From contig JAITPZ010000024.1 in the NCBI GenBank assembly GCA_031289165.1, positions 1-13,333 of the forward strand: 13,333 nt of DNA, given 5' to 3'. Source of the stretch: Synergistaceae bacterium. Lineage in GTDB: Bacteria > Synergistota > Synergistia > Synergistales > Aminobacteriaceae. Shown here piece after piece: positions 5,185 to 11,652 of the stretch (the first letter of the stretch is position 1; each line of letters opens with the position of its first letter). Below the pieces are notes generated by a model. It did not search any database. It was not told where the DNA came from and worked only from the letters and a program-made list of their open reading frames with translations. The position numbers were made by a program, and so were the translations under genes.

Positions 5185-6645
5185 ATGAAGATAGACATCG
5201 TTCGGCCGGAGTTCATGAAGGCGTGGCAGATGGCCGAGAGGTCCAGCAGCTCCAAAAGCACCTTCGCCTCTCTGGGGGGTATTCTGGTGACCGTCGAGGG
5301 GGATCGCGTGGTTCTGGAGGCTACGGACCTGAAAACCTCGATCCGTTGCACGGCGGGGGGGGTCAGCGCCTCGCAGAACGAGTCCGCCATTTTCCCCGTC
5401 AAACTTCTGGGCGAGCTGTTCAGGAAAGCTCCCGTCGACCTTCTGAAGGTCGATATTAAGGAGGAAAAGGGAGTTTTGAGCGCGGGAAGGAGCCGCACGC
5501 GCTTTTCGACCTGGCCGGTCTCGGACTTTCCGAAACTGCCTCGCTGCGAGGGGGCGAATCCGCTCTGCGACGTCTCCGCCGGGGAGCTTTCGAGGGCTCT
5601 GTCCGAGGGGTCGATCGCCAGCTCTCTGACGGATGACTTCCCGAAGTACCTGGGCGCCTGTTTGCTGCAGGTTCAGGGGGGATCGCTCCAGATCGTCTCG
5701 ACCGACGGGCGGAGGCTTTCCCTTTCGAAGTGCCTCTGCGACGCGCAGGACGAGGCCGAGCTGTTGCTGCCTCTCGCGGCGCTTCGCGAGCTGCAGCGCC
5801 TTTTGGGCGCGGGCGCCGCGGACGCTTCGGTGAAGATCCTTTACGACGGGTCGCTGGCGTGGTTCCGGCTGGGCGAGGTCGAGTTCTCCGTGCGCCGCGT
5901 CGAGTCGTCGTTTCCCAGCTATAAAAGGATTCTGGAGCCGGGAAGCACGACGACGGCGATCCTCCGGCGGGATACCCTGCTCTCCGCGCTCGATCGCGTC
6001 GACATCATCGTTCGCTCCTACACCCGTATGGTCGTGATGCAGTTTTCGCCGGGCGGACAGGTGAAGCTGACGGGCCGCGCGCCGGACTTCGGGACCGCGG
6101 TGGAGTTTATGGACGCGACGATCGACGGCGAGCCCATGCGCGCCGGATTCAACGTGGCTTTTCTGCAGGACGGCCTGAAATCGCTCGGGGCCGACGACGT
6201 GAGGATGAACCTGAACGGCAGCGCGGGCCAGATGACCCTGTTTCGCGAGGGATCGGACGACTTTCTCTACATGCTGATGCCGATGAAGGTCATCGATCAG
6301 GACCTGCTCGACCCCGAGGATGAGCGGGACGAGATCGACGCCGACGCCGAAGAAAACGCGAAACAGGAAAATGCGAAACAGGAAGACGTGAAACAGGACG
6401 GCGGCGACAGGCCCTCGGATTCCGGGGCCGTCAGGCCGGACGAGGTTCTGAACGATCTCGTGGAGCTGAAAAAGGAAGTCGAAAAGACCCCCGAACCCGA
6501 GGCCGCAAAGCCGAAAACCCCGAGATCCCGGGCCGTAAAACCCGATACCGGGGAATCTGAAATCACGAAACCTGAAACCGCGGATTCTGGAACCAAAGAG
6601 GCTGAAAAAGAGGCTGAAGACTCGAACGACCGTCTGCCGTTTTAG
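5185..6645 (+). CDS. dnaN: DNA polymerase III beta subunit (sliding clamp) with a long C-terminal tail
   Basis: The clamp forms a dimeric ring that tethers polymerase III and other repair and replication proteins to DNA. The core, residues 1 to about 368, shows the three-fold clamp repeat. Landmarks are KTFASLGGI-like KSTFASLGGILVTVEG near 24-39, DFPKYLGACLLQV at 151-163, TDGRRLSL at 173-180, SSFPSYKRIL at 241-250, and the usual core ending FLYMLMPMKV at 360-369. Clamps normally stop within a few residues of this point. Here about 118 more follow, rich in E, D, K, A and P, including NAKQE repeats at 391-404 and the final residues EDSNDRLPF. The ATG at 5185 is chosen because GGGAGGG lies 6 nt upstream. 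A TTG at 5170 in the same frame would place the Shine-Dalgarno inside the gene. It is followed 22 bp later by recF. Confidence 0.96.
   Translation: MKIDIVRPEFMKAWQMAERSSSSKSTFASLGGILVTVEGDRVVLEATDLKTSIRCTAGGVSASQNESAIFPVKLLGELFRKAPVDLLKVDIKEEKGVLSAGRSRTRFSTWPVSDFPKLPRCEGANPLCDVSAGELSRALSEGSIASSLTDDFPKYLGACLLQVQGGSLQIVSTDGRRLSLSKCLCDAQDEAELLLPLAALRELQRLLGAGAADASVKILYDGSLAWFRLGEVEFSVRRVESSFPSYKRILEPGSTTTAILRRDTLLSALDRVDIIVRSYTRMVVMQFSPGGQVKLTGRAPDFGTAVEFMDATIDGEPMRAGFNVAFLQDGLKSLGADDVRMNLNGSAGQMTLFREGSDDFLYMLMPMKVIDQDLLDPEDERDEIDADAEENAKQENAKQEDVKQDGGDRPSDSGAVRPDEVLNDLVELKKEVEKTPEPEAAKPKTPRSRAVKPDTGESEITKPETADSGTKEAEKEAEDSNDRLPF
6352..6396 (+). repeat. Three 15-bp tandem repeats in the dnaN tail
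   Basis: GAAAACGCGAAACAG (6352-6366), GAAAATGCGAAACAG (6367-6381) and GAAGACGTGAAACAG (6382-6396) are direct, in-frame repeats encoding E-N-A-K-Q, E-N-A-K-Q and E-D-V-K-Q. The near identity of the first two suggests recent duplication. Confidence 0.85.
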
Positions 6646-6667
6646 GGTAAAGCGAAGTTCTTTTAAA

Positions 6668-7792
6668 GTGGAGTTCACGGAGACCGCGTGGAGGCGTTTC
6701 AGGAATTTAAAGCCCCGGCGCCAGCGCTGGCGCTCAGGGCTTAACGCCCTTCTGGGCCCGAACGGATCCGGAAAGACCAACATGCTGGAGTCTCTGGCCG
6801 TATTGTCCGGCTGGGGCGCGTTCGCGGGCAATCGCACGTCGTCTCTGGTCTGCTGGGATCCGGACGAGGCCGGGGGGGGGGCGCTTCTCGCCGCCAGAGC
6901 GGAGGGTGAGCGCGCCTTCGAGGTGAAGGCGTCGATAACGACCCGCCTTTCCTTTCGCGTGGACGGCGAGCGCGCGTCGTACTCCGGACTTCGATCCCTC
7001 CTGCCGTCGCTCATTTTTCTTCCCCGGGACATCGACCTGCTGGACGGACCGCCTTCTCTGCGCCGCCTGTTCATCGATCGTCTCTGCGCCCTGATCTCGC
7101 CGCCCTACGCGCGCCGCCTGGCGGAGTATCGGCAGATCCTGCGCCAGAGGACGGTCCTTTTGCGCTCTCCCCGCCCGAACCGAACGGCCTTCGAGGCCAC
7201 GACTCTCCCCCTGATCCGCTTCGGCGGCTGGATTCGCGCGGTTCGTCGAGGGGTCGTCGATCTTCTGGAGGGGGAGCTTGCGGAGGAACACGCGCTTCTT
7301 CCCTGTGTCGTCGTCATCGCTCTGGAGCATCGGGGTTCGGGCGCGGAGATCCCGGTTCCCGGACGCGCGGTTTCCGATAAAACTCCGGGCGGGATCGACT
7401 CTTCCCCTTTCGAGGAGAGCCTGGCGGCGGATCTGAGGGCGAACCTGGAGCGCGAGCGTCACGCGGGGACGCCTCTTGTCGGGCCTCACCGCGACGACCT
7501 TTCGTTCTCCTGTTCCGGGCGTTCCGCGGCCCTGTCGCTCAGTCGCGGGCAGAAGCGCCGCACGGTCGCCGCGATGATCCTCGCGGCCGGCCGCGTCATT
7601 CGGTCGCAGACGCGCATTTCCCCGATTCTGCTGCTGGACGACGTGGCCGCGGAGCTGGACGCCGTCGGTCGCAACCTGATGGGCAGGGCGCTGGCCGCCT
7701 CCGGCTGGCAGGTTTTTCTCACCGGCGCGGAAAATCCCTTCCCGGATGAGGAAAGTACGATCGTCCCGCTTCAGGACGGCGTCATCCTGTAA
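6668..7792 (+). CDS. recF: DNA replication and repair protein RecF
   Basis: RecF is an SMC/ABC-like ATPase that, with RecO and RecR, loads RecA at single-strand gaps. The 374-residue protein has the N-terminal strand and FRN motif (residues 11-13), Walker A GPNGSGKT at 30-37, PRDIDLLDGPPSLRRLFID (typical P-x-D-x-x-L-x-x-G-x-P-x-x-RR-x-x-x-D), GPHRDDL at 272-278, ABC signature LSRGQ at 291-295 and Walker B ILLLDD at 320-325. Length and motif order match the family. The GTG at 6668 gives the expected N-terminus; its Shine-Dalgarno is weak, so translation is probably coupled to dnaN, whose stop is 22 bp upstream. A run of ten G (6872-6881) lies in the gene and encodes part of EAGGGALL. Confidence 0.95.
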   Translation: MEFTETAWRRFRNLKPRRQRWRSGLNALLGPNGSGKTNMLESLAVLSGWGAFAGNRTSSLVCWDPDEAGGGALLAARAEGERAFEVKASITTRLSFRVDGERASYSGLRSLLPSLIFLPRDIDLLDGPPSLRRLFIDRLCALISPPYARRLAEYRQILRQRTVLLRSPRPNRTAFEATTLPLIRFGGWIRAVRRGVVDLLEGELAEEHALLPCVVVIALEHRGSGAEIPVPGRAVSDKTPGGIDSSPFEESLAADLRANLERERHAGTPLVGPHRDDLSFSCSGRSAALSLSRGQKRRTVAAMILAAGRVIRSQTRISPILLLDDVAAELDAVGRNLMGRALAASGWQVFLTGAENPFPDEESTIVPLQDGVIL

Positions 7793-7816
7793 CAGGAGTC
7801 ATCGACGCTTATTGAT

Positions 7817-7870
7817 GGGGTCGAGGGGTCCTCGATAAGATCCCTCGCGAGGCTTGGGGCGGAGCCCCAA
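7817..7870 (+). repeat. 54-bp hairpin-rich intergenic repeat, copy 1
   Basis: This REP-like element lies between recF and the HAD gene. It contains TCGAGG-GGT-CCTCGA (stem 6, loop 3), the palindrome CCTCGCGAGG, and TTGGGGC-GGA-GCCCCAA (stem 7, loop 3). A nearly perfect copy (52 of 54 bases) lies in the opposite orientation at 8691-8744. A further hairpin follows at 7880-7900 (arms CAGGAGGTC and GACCCCCTG, one mismatched pair). No U-tract follows any stem, so simple intrinsic termination is unlikely, but mRNA 3'-end protection for recF is possible. Confidence 0.85.
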
Positions 7871-7913
7871 AAAAGCCTTCAGGAGGTCGCAGACCCCCTG
7901 ATTCCTTAAATTG

Positions 7914-7942
7914 TTGACGTCAGTCGACGAATATTTTACGAA
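7914..7942 (+). promoter_or_regulatory. Weak candidate promoter for the HAD gene
   Basis: TTGACG (7914-7919) and TACGAA (7937-7942) are spaced by 17 bp, just before the ribosome binding site. The -35 is good and the -10 poor. The -35 overlaps the palindrome TGACGTCA (7915-7922). Confidence 0.3.
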
Positions 7943-7957
7943 GAACTGCGGAGAGTG

Positions 7958-8635
7958 ATGAATTTGGCGGGAGTCAGAGCGGTAGTGTTCGATATGGACG
8001 GCCTTATGTTCGACACCGAGGCGCTCAACATGAGGGGATGGATCGCGGCGGGGAAGCTGCACGGCTTCGAGATCACGAAGGAGCACGTCTATCGGCATAT
8101 CGGCGCCAACGTGGCGACCACGAAGAAGCTGATGAGGGAACAGTTTGGCGAGTCCTTCGATTTCGAGGCCGTCCGGGGGGACCGCATCGCCTGCGCCTTA
8201 GACGAGATCGAAAGATGCGGAATGCCCGTGAAGAAGGGGCTGCGGGAGCTGCTGGCCTTTCTGGAGAGGGAGGGGTTGAAGACGGCGCTCGGCTCGTCCA
8301 CCGAGGAGCGCATCGTGAACATCTATCTGGAGCGCGCCCGGCTGAACCACGCGTTCGACGCCGTCGTGTGCGGCGACATGGTGAAGGCGGGAAAGCCGGC
8401 CCCGGACATCTTTCTTCTGGCGGTCTCGAAGCTGGGCGTCCCGGCCGACGAGTGCCTCGTGCTGGAGGACTCCTACAACGGCATTCTGGCGGCGCACAAC
8501 GCGGGAGTGCGGTCCGTCATGATCCCGGACCTCCTGCCGCCCACGCCCGAGGTGGAAAAGCTCTTTTTCCGCCGCCTCGACAGCCTGCTCGAAGTGATTC
8601 CCCTTATCGAGGAACTGAATGAGGAAAACTTTTAG
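7958..8635 (+). CDS. HAD-superfamily phosphatase/phosphomutase (subfamily IA, beta-PGM-like)
   Basis: A 225-residue haloacid dehalogenase-like hydrolase with a cytosolic role in removing or moving phosphate on a small metabolite, probably a sugar phosphate. Motif I is DMDGLMFDTE, with nucleophile D12 and acid/base D14. Motif II is the serine in LGSSTEERI, motif III the lysine in KAGKPAPDIF, and motif IV the acidic pair in VLEDSYNGILAA. The helical cap between motifs I and II (about 18-85) is typical of the beta-phosphoglucomutase and 2-deoxyglucose-6-phosphatase group. ATG at 7958 is preferred because GGAGA lies just upstream (4-nt gap); a GTG at 7955 would be too close. The gene stands alone between two inverted 54-bp repeats, so there is no operon clue to the substrate. 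Confidence 0.88.
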   Translation: MNLAGVRAVVFDMDGLMFDTEALNMRGWIAAGKLHGFEITKEHVYRHIGANVATTKKLMREQFGESFDFEAVRGDRIACALDEIERCGMPVKKGLRELLAFLEREGLKTALGSSTEERIVNIYLERARLNHAFDAVVCGDMVKAGKPAPDIFLLAVSKLGVPADECLVLEDSYNGILAAHNAGVRSVMIPDLLPPTPEVEKLFFRRLDSLLEVIPLIEELNEENF

Positions 8636-8647
8636 CTTCTTACAGTG

Positions 8648-8774
8648 AACTTAACAATGTTCGCAACTTAAGAATGAACGAGACCAATCTTTGGGGCTCC
8701 GCCCCAAACCTCGCGAGGGGTCTTATCGAGGACCCCTCGACCCCTTAAGTTGTGGGCATTGGTAGATTTAAGTT
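8648..8774. repeat. Nested inverted repeats around copy 2 of the 54-bp element
   Basis: Two further inverted pairs enclose copy 2: CAACTTAAG (8664-8672) with CTTAAGTTG (8744-8752), and AACTTAA (8648-8654) with TTAAGTT (8768-8774). Their centres are within about 3 bp of each other, so the 145-bp gap between the convergent HAD and DASS genes can fold around one axis. It may serve as a two-way transcription end. Confidence 0.5.
8691..8744 (-). repeat. 54-bp hairpin-rich intergenic repeat, copy 2 (inverted)
   Basis: Reverse complement of the element at 7817-7870 with two substitutions. It keeps both stem-loops, TTGGGGC-TCC-GCCCCAA and TCGAGG-ACC-CCTCGA. It lies in the convergent gap after the HAD stop and 37 bp before the end of the DASS gene. 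Confidence 0.85.
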
Positions 8775-8780
8775 AAACCA

Positions 8781-10187
8781 CTATATCAGTTTTATGAACT
8801 TCCACCAGGCGACCTCGAACAGGCAGACCGCGATGACAACCAAAGTTTGCGGAACGCCGAACCTGATCGTTTCCCTCTCGGTGTAACCTCCGGCGTCGGG
8901 GCCATATCCGACGAGGAGGTTCATGCTGTGGAAGGGCAGGAACCAGTGCAGCGCCACGGCGGTGTAGGCGATCAGCGCCGACGCGACGGGCGGCAGGCCG
9001 ACCATGTTTCCAAACGCCACGATCGCCGGAGCGGTGACGCTCAAAACTGCGAGAATGCTCCCCAGAAACACGTGAACCACCATGCAGACAAGGCAGGCGA
9101 ACAGGGCGAACATGTACGGGTTGGCCGGGATCTCTCCCGGCCTTATCCGGCTGACGATCCAGGCGTTCATGCCGGTCGCGCGGCCAACGGCGCCAATTGC
9201 CATCGCCGCACAGAGAAAGAAAAGGGTTTCCAGATTGACGCTGGAAAAGGATTTGCCGTCGAGTACCCCGACGAGGGGGGAGCTGAGCGCCGCCACGGCC
9301 AGCAGCGCGATCCATCCGGGGTGAACATGGTGAAGCGAGTCGGTCATCCACGCCAGAATCGTCGCCCCGAGAACGATGACGCAACCCGTTTCCTCGCGGG
9401 ACATTTTGCCGATGTCGGCCAGTTTCCGGACCGCATATTCCCTGTCCGGCGAAAACTCCTTCGGCGCCCCAAACAGTCCGAGCTGTGTCAGACATGTAAG
9501 GACGCACGCGAACGCGCCGGGGACGCCCATGTACAGCAGCCACCTCAGCCAGGAGACGTCCACCCCGGCGAAGCCGACCGTGATGGTGTTGAGGGAGCTG
9601 TCGCCGGTCAGGAGGATCATGGAGGTCGGGATTGACCCGACGAAAATGGCCAACCCAAGGTTTGCCGCCCACCGCTCCGAAAGTTTCGCGGATTTGACGA
9701 CATGGGCCATCACGGACATGATCAGAAAGGATCGCGGCCACGGATGGGGAATCGCGAAGCTCAGAAGAAAGTTGAGCACGTAGCAGGATACAATCGCGCC
9801 CCTGTACGTGCGGATATATCGCTTTATGACCTCCAGCGCGACGCGCCTGCCCAGGCCGGACGAGCGCACCGCCTCGGCGATCAGGAATCCGCCGATGACC
9901 AGATAGATGACGGGTGTCGTCCAAAGTCCGAACACCACCCCCGTTCCCACCTTCTGAGGATCCAGCAGCAGGGCGTAGCCCAGAAGCAACGAGAGCGAAA
10001 CGTACCCCGTCGGGAGAGCCCTGGTGGTCCACCAGACTATGGCCATGAGGCTCAGGGCCAGGCACCTGCGCCCGTCGGGAGCAAGATCGGAAATCGGCGC
10101 GTACCAGATGAAGGCGCAAAGCGATGCCCCCAGGAACAGCCCCAAATACCTGATTGTCGTGCGAGGGGCGGACATGCCCGTGTTCAC
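8781..10187 (-). CDS. DASS/SLC13-family anion symporter, divergent type
   Basis: An inner-membrane carrier of 468 residues with about 11-12 hydrophobic segments, resembling divalent anion:sodium symporters that take up di- or tricarboxylates or sulfate. The family resemblance comes from the overall two-repeat layout: a membrane re-entrant style segment near 136-162, TGDSSLN at 194-200, a polar loop near 240-265, and a second repeat from about 315 to the end with GSILAVLSVTAPAIVAFGNMVGLPP at 376-400. The usual SNT motifs are not evident; the equivalent stretches read SFAIPHPWP (143-151) and GSILAV (376-381), so substrate and coupling ion cannot be assigned. GTG at 10187 is chosen because GGGAG lies 8 nt upstream; an ATG at 10175 lacks one. 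It follows the LacI-type gene by 15 bp, so the two form an operon. Confidence 0.8.
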   Translation of the reverse strand: MNTGMSAPRTTIRYLGLFLGASLCAFIWYAPISDLAPDGRRCLALSLMAIVWWTTRALPTGYVSLSLLLGYALLLDPQKVGTGVVFGLWTTPVIYLVIGGFLIAEAVRSSGLGRRVALEVIKRYIRTYRGAIVSCYVLNFLLSFAIPHPWPRSFLIMSVMAHVVKSAKLSERWAANLGLAIFVGSIPTSMILLTGDSSLNTITVGFAGVDVSWLRWLLYMGVPGAFACVLTCLTQLGLFGAPKEFSPDREYAVRKLADIGKMSREETGCVIVLGATILAWMTDSLHHVHPGWIALLAVAALSSPLVGVLDGKSFSSVNLETLFFLCAAMAIGAVGRATGMNAWIVSRIRPGEIPANPYMFALFACLVCMVVHVFLGSILAVLSVTAPAIVAFGNMVGLPPVASALIAYTAVALHWFLPFHSMNLLVGYGPDAGGYTERETIRFGVPQTLVVIAVCLFEVAWWKFIKLI

Positions 10188-10202
10188 TCGTTCCGCTCCC
10201 GC

Positions 10203-11225
10203 TCAGGCGTCGCGCGGCGGGGCGGTCGTGTCGCGGACGGTCAGCTGCGGCGTCACGGACAGGTTGATGTTGTCTCCCGCGTACCCGTGCCTCAGCCTTT
10301 GAACGAGCCCGGAAACGGCTATATGCGCCATCTCGTTTACGGGCTGCACCACCGTCGTGAGCGCGAAGGGCAGGTATGCGACCTCCTTGACGCCGTCGTA
10401 TCCCACGAGGGAAATATCGCCGGGAACCCTCAATCCATGCTCCAGAACGGATTTCAGCCCTCCTATAGCGATGTTGTCGCTGCTGAAGAGAACCGCCGTG
10501 GGGCGGTCTTCCTGTTCCAGCATCGCGTTCATCGCTTCGTAGCCCCCCGCCTCGAATCGGGAATTTCCGATCCTGATGAACAGGGGATTGTAATCGATTC
10601 CGTAGCGGGGAAGGAGGCTGACGAATGTCTCGAGGCGGCGCGAATGGGATTGTTTTTCAGTTATGAAGCCAAATTTTTTGTGCCCCATACCCAGTAAACA
10701 CTGCAGAGCGGACGCGATGCCCGCCCTGTCGTCCATCGTTATGTTCGTCGCGAAGTCGCACCGCACGGCGGCCTGCACGATAACCGCCGGCCGGGTGAAG
10801 AGGCCGCTCAGTTTCGGCAGGTTCTCGTTCAACTGCTCGCTGAAGGGGCCGACCAGGATGATCCCGTCCATATTTCTGCTGGCAAATGACCTCAGCGCCT
10901 CCAGTTCGTTTCGGTAATCGTAATCCCCTATCGCCACCATAAAACCGTATCCGCACTCCCTCAGTTCGCGGCCAATCGACTGGACGATGCTCGCGTAATA
11001 GTTGCTTTCCACCGACATGATCAGCAGGCCGACGATCCCGCTCTTTCCCCCGGCCAGGGTACGGGCCGAAATATTTGGGACGTAGTTGAGTTTTCGGGCG
11101 GCGTCGCGAATGATTTCCCGCTGTTTTGCGCTGACGAGGCGGCTGCCGGCGAGAGCCCGGGATACCGTCGATACGCTGACGTTGCACTGGTCGGCAATAT
11201 TTTTCAGCGTCACCATAATGTTCAC
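10203..11225 (-). CDS. LacI/GalR-family transcriptional regulator
   Basis: A 340-residue DNA-binding repressor. The N-terminal helix-turn-helix is VTLKNIADQCNVSVSTVSRALAG at about 5-27, followed by a hinge helix ending ARTLAGGKSG at 54-63 with the leucine that wedges the operator centre. Residues about 64-330 form a periplasmic-binding-protein-like effector domain, with VGLLIMSVESNYYASIVQSI at its start and SSDNIAIGGLKSVLEHGLRVPGDISLVGYDG, which is highly typical of the family. GTG at 11225 has GGAGGGG with a 5-nt gap; ATG at 11216 is too far from it. It precedes a DASS transporter in the same operon and diverges from a TRAP permease, with two matching operators between. The effector is probably the transported organic acid or a related metabolite (inference), although many LacI proteins sense sugars. 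Confidence 0.93.
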   Translation of the reverse strand: MNIMVTLKNIADQCNVSVSTVSRALAGSRLVSAKQREIIRDAARKLNYVPNISARTLAGGKSGIVGLLIMSVESNYYASIVQSIGRELRECGYGFMVAIGDYDYRNELEALRSFASRNMDGIILVGPFSEQLNENLPKLSGLFTRPAVIVQAAVRCDFATNITMDDRAGIASALQCLLGMGHKKFGFITEKQSHSRRLETFVSLLPRYGIDYNPLFIRIGNSRFEAGGYEAMNAMLEQEDRPTAVLFSSDNIAIGGLKSVLEHGLRVPGDISLVGYDGVKEVAYLPFALTTVVQPVNEMAHIAVSGLVQRLRHGYAGDNINLSVTPQLTVRDTTAPPRDA

Positions 11226-11338
11226 AACCCCCTCCGAGGATGAATGCGGGAAGATCTCCTCCCACCGGATTTGAAGCGCCCAAACCGAAGAATTTTTTTG
11301 CCTTGCGCCGTGAAGAAAGCCAATCGTAACAGCTTAAA

Positions 11339-11366
11339 AGTATAGTGATTATGCAAACGTTTGCAA
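11339..11366 (-). promoter_or_regulatory. Candidate promoter of the lacI-DASS operon
   Basis: Read leftwards, TTGCAA (11366-11361) and TATACT (11344-11339) are separated by 16 bp. Operator 1 covers the -35 and most of the spacer, so repressor binding would block this promoter, implying autoregulation. Confidence 0.5.
11352..11365. promoter_or_regulatory. LacI-family operator 1
   Basis: TGCAAACGTTTGCA is a perfect 14-bp palindrome with the central CG typical of LacI/GalR operators (pattern TGNAANCGNTTNCA). It lies 126 bp upstream of the regulator gene. Confidence 0.8.
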
Positions 11367-11409
11367 GAGATAAAACGAGACCTCATAATAGTGTATAAAA
11401 TAAAAATCA

Positions 11410-11438
11410 TTGACACTTCCAATTTTACGTGATAATTT
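11410..11438 (+). promoter_or_regulatory. Candidate promoter of the TRAP permease gene
   Basis: A perfect TTGACA (11410-11415) is followed by TAATTT (11433-11438, spacer 17) or GATAAT (11431-11436, spacer 15) in a strongly AT-rich stretch. A start near 11445 would leave a leader of about 200 nt in which operator 2 lies about 40 bp downstream. Apart from this and a 10-codon ORF without a ribosome binding site, I see nothing definite in the leader (11500-11640). Confidence 0.5.
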
Positions 11439-11483
11439 TATAAAGTAAATATCAATATTATTCCCTTTGTCTTGTGTAAATAA

Positions 11484-11497
11484 TGCAACCGATTGCG
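11484..11497. promoter_or_regulatory. LacI-family operator 2
   Basis: TGCAACCGATTGCG matches the same pattern as operator 1 with one mismatch at the last base. Its centre is 132 bp from that of operator 1. Its place downstream of the TRAP promoter suits a roadblock or looping mode of repression. Confidence 0.65.
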
Positions 11498-11652
11498 TTT
11501 TTAAAACACTTTCTCCGACTTTTTGCAGTGCGTGCTGAACCTGGAGTTTGCTCGTAAAGTTTGTAATGCCAAAGTTCCTGAAAATCACTCACCGCTGAAG
11601 ATCTGCTGCAGGGAAATTTTTACGTCGTTTCGATGACACTAATTAAGAGGGC

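Noticed and set aside
5062..7074. 670-codon minus-strand frame opposite dnaN and recF
   Set aside because: Entirely antisense to two certain genes; its length comes from scarcity of stops in GC-rich codons.
7851..7870. Hairpin TTGGGGC-GGA-GCCCCAA as an intrinsic terminator of recF
   Set aside because: It is followed by a short A run, not a T run, on the coding strand, and it belongs to a repeated element; reading leftwards there is no gene to terminate.
8773..10119. 448-codon minus-strand frame within the DASS gene
   Set aside because: Same strand but another frame; the overlapping frame encodes a coherent membrane protein with a good start, while this one is Arg-rich and non-membrane.
11566..11598. 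Ten-codon ORF (MPKFLKITHR) in the TRAP leader as a leader peptide
   Set aside because: No ribosome binding site, no terminator/antiterminator pair, and no amino-acid run to suggest attenuation.
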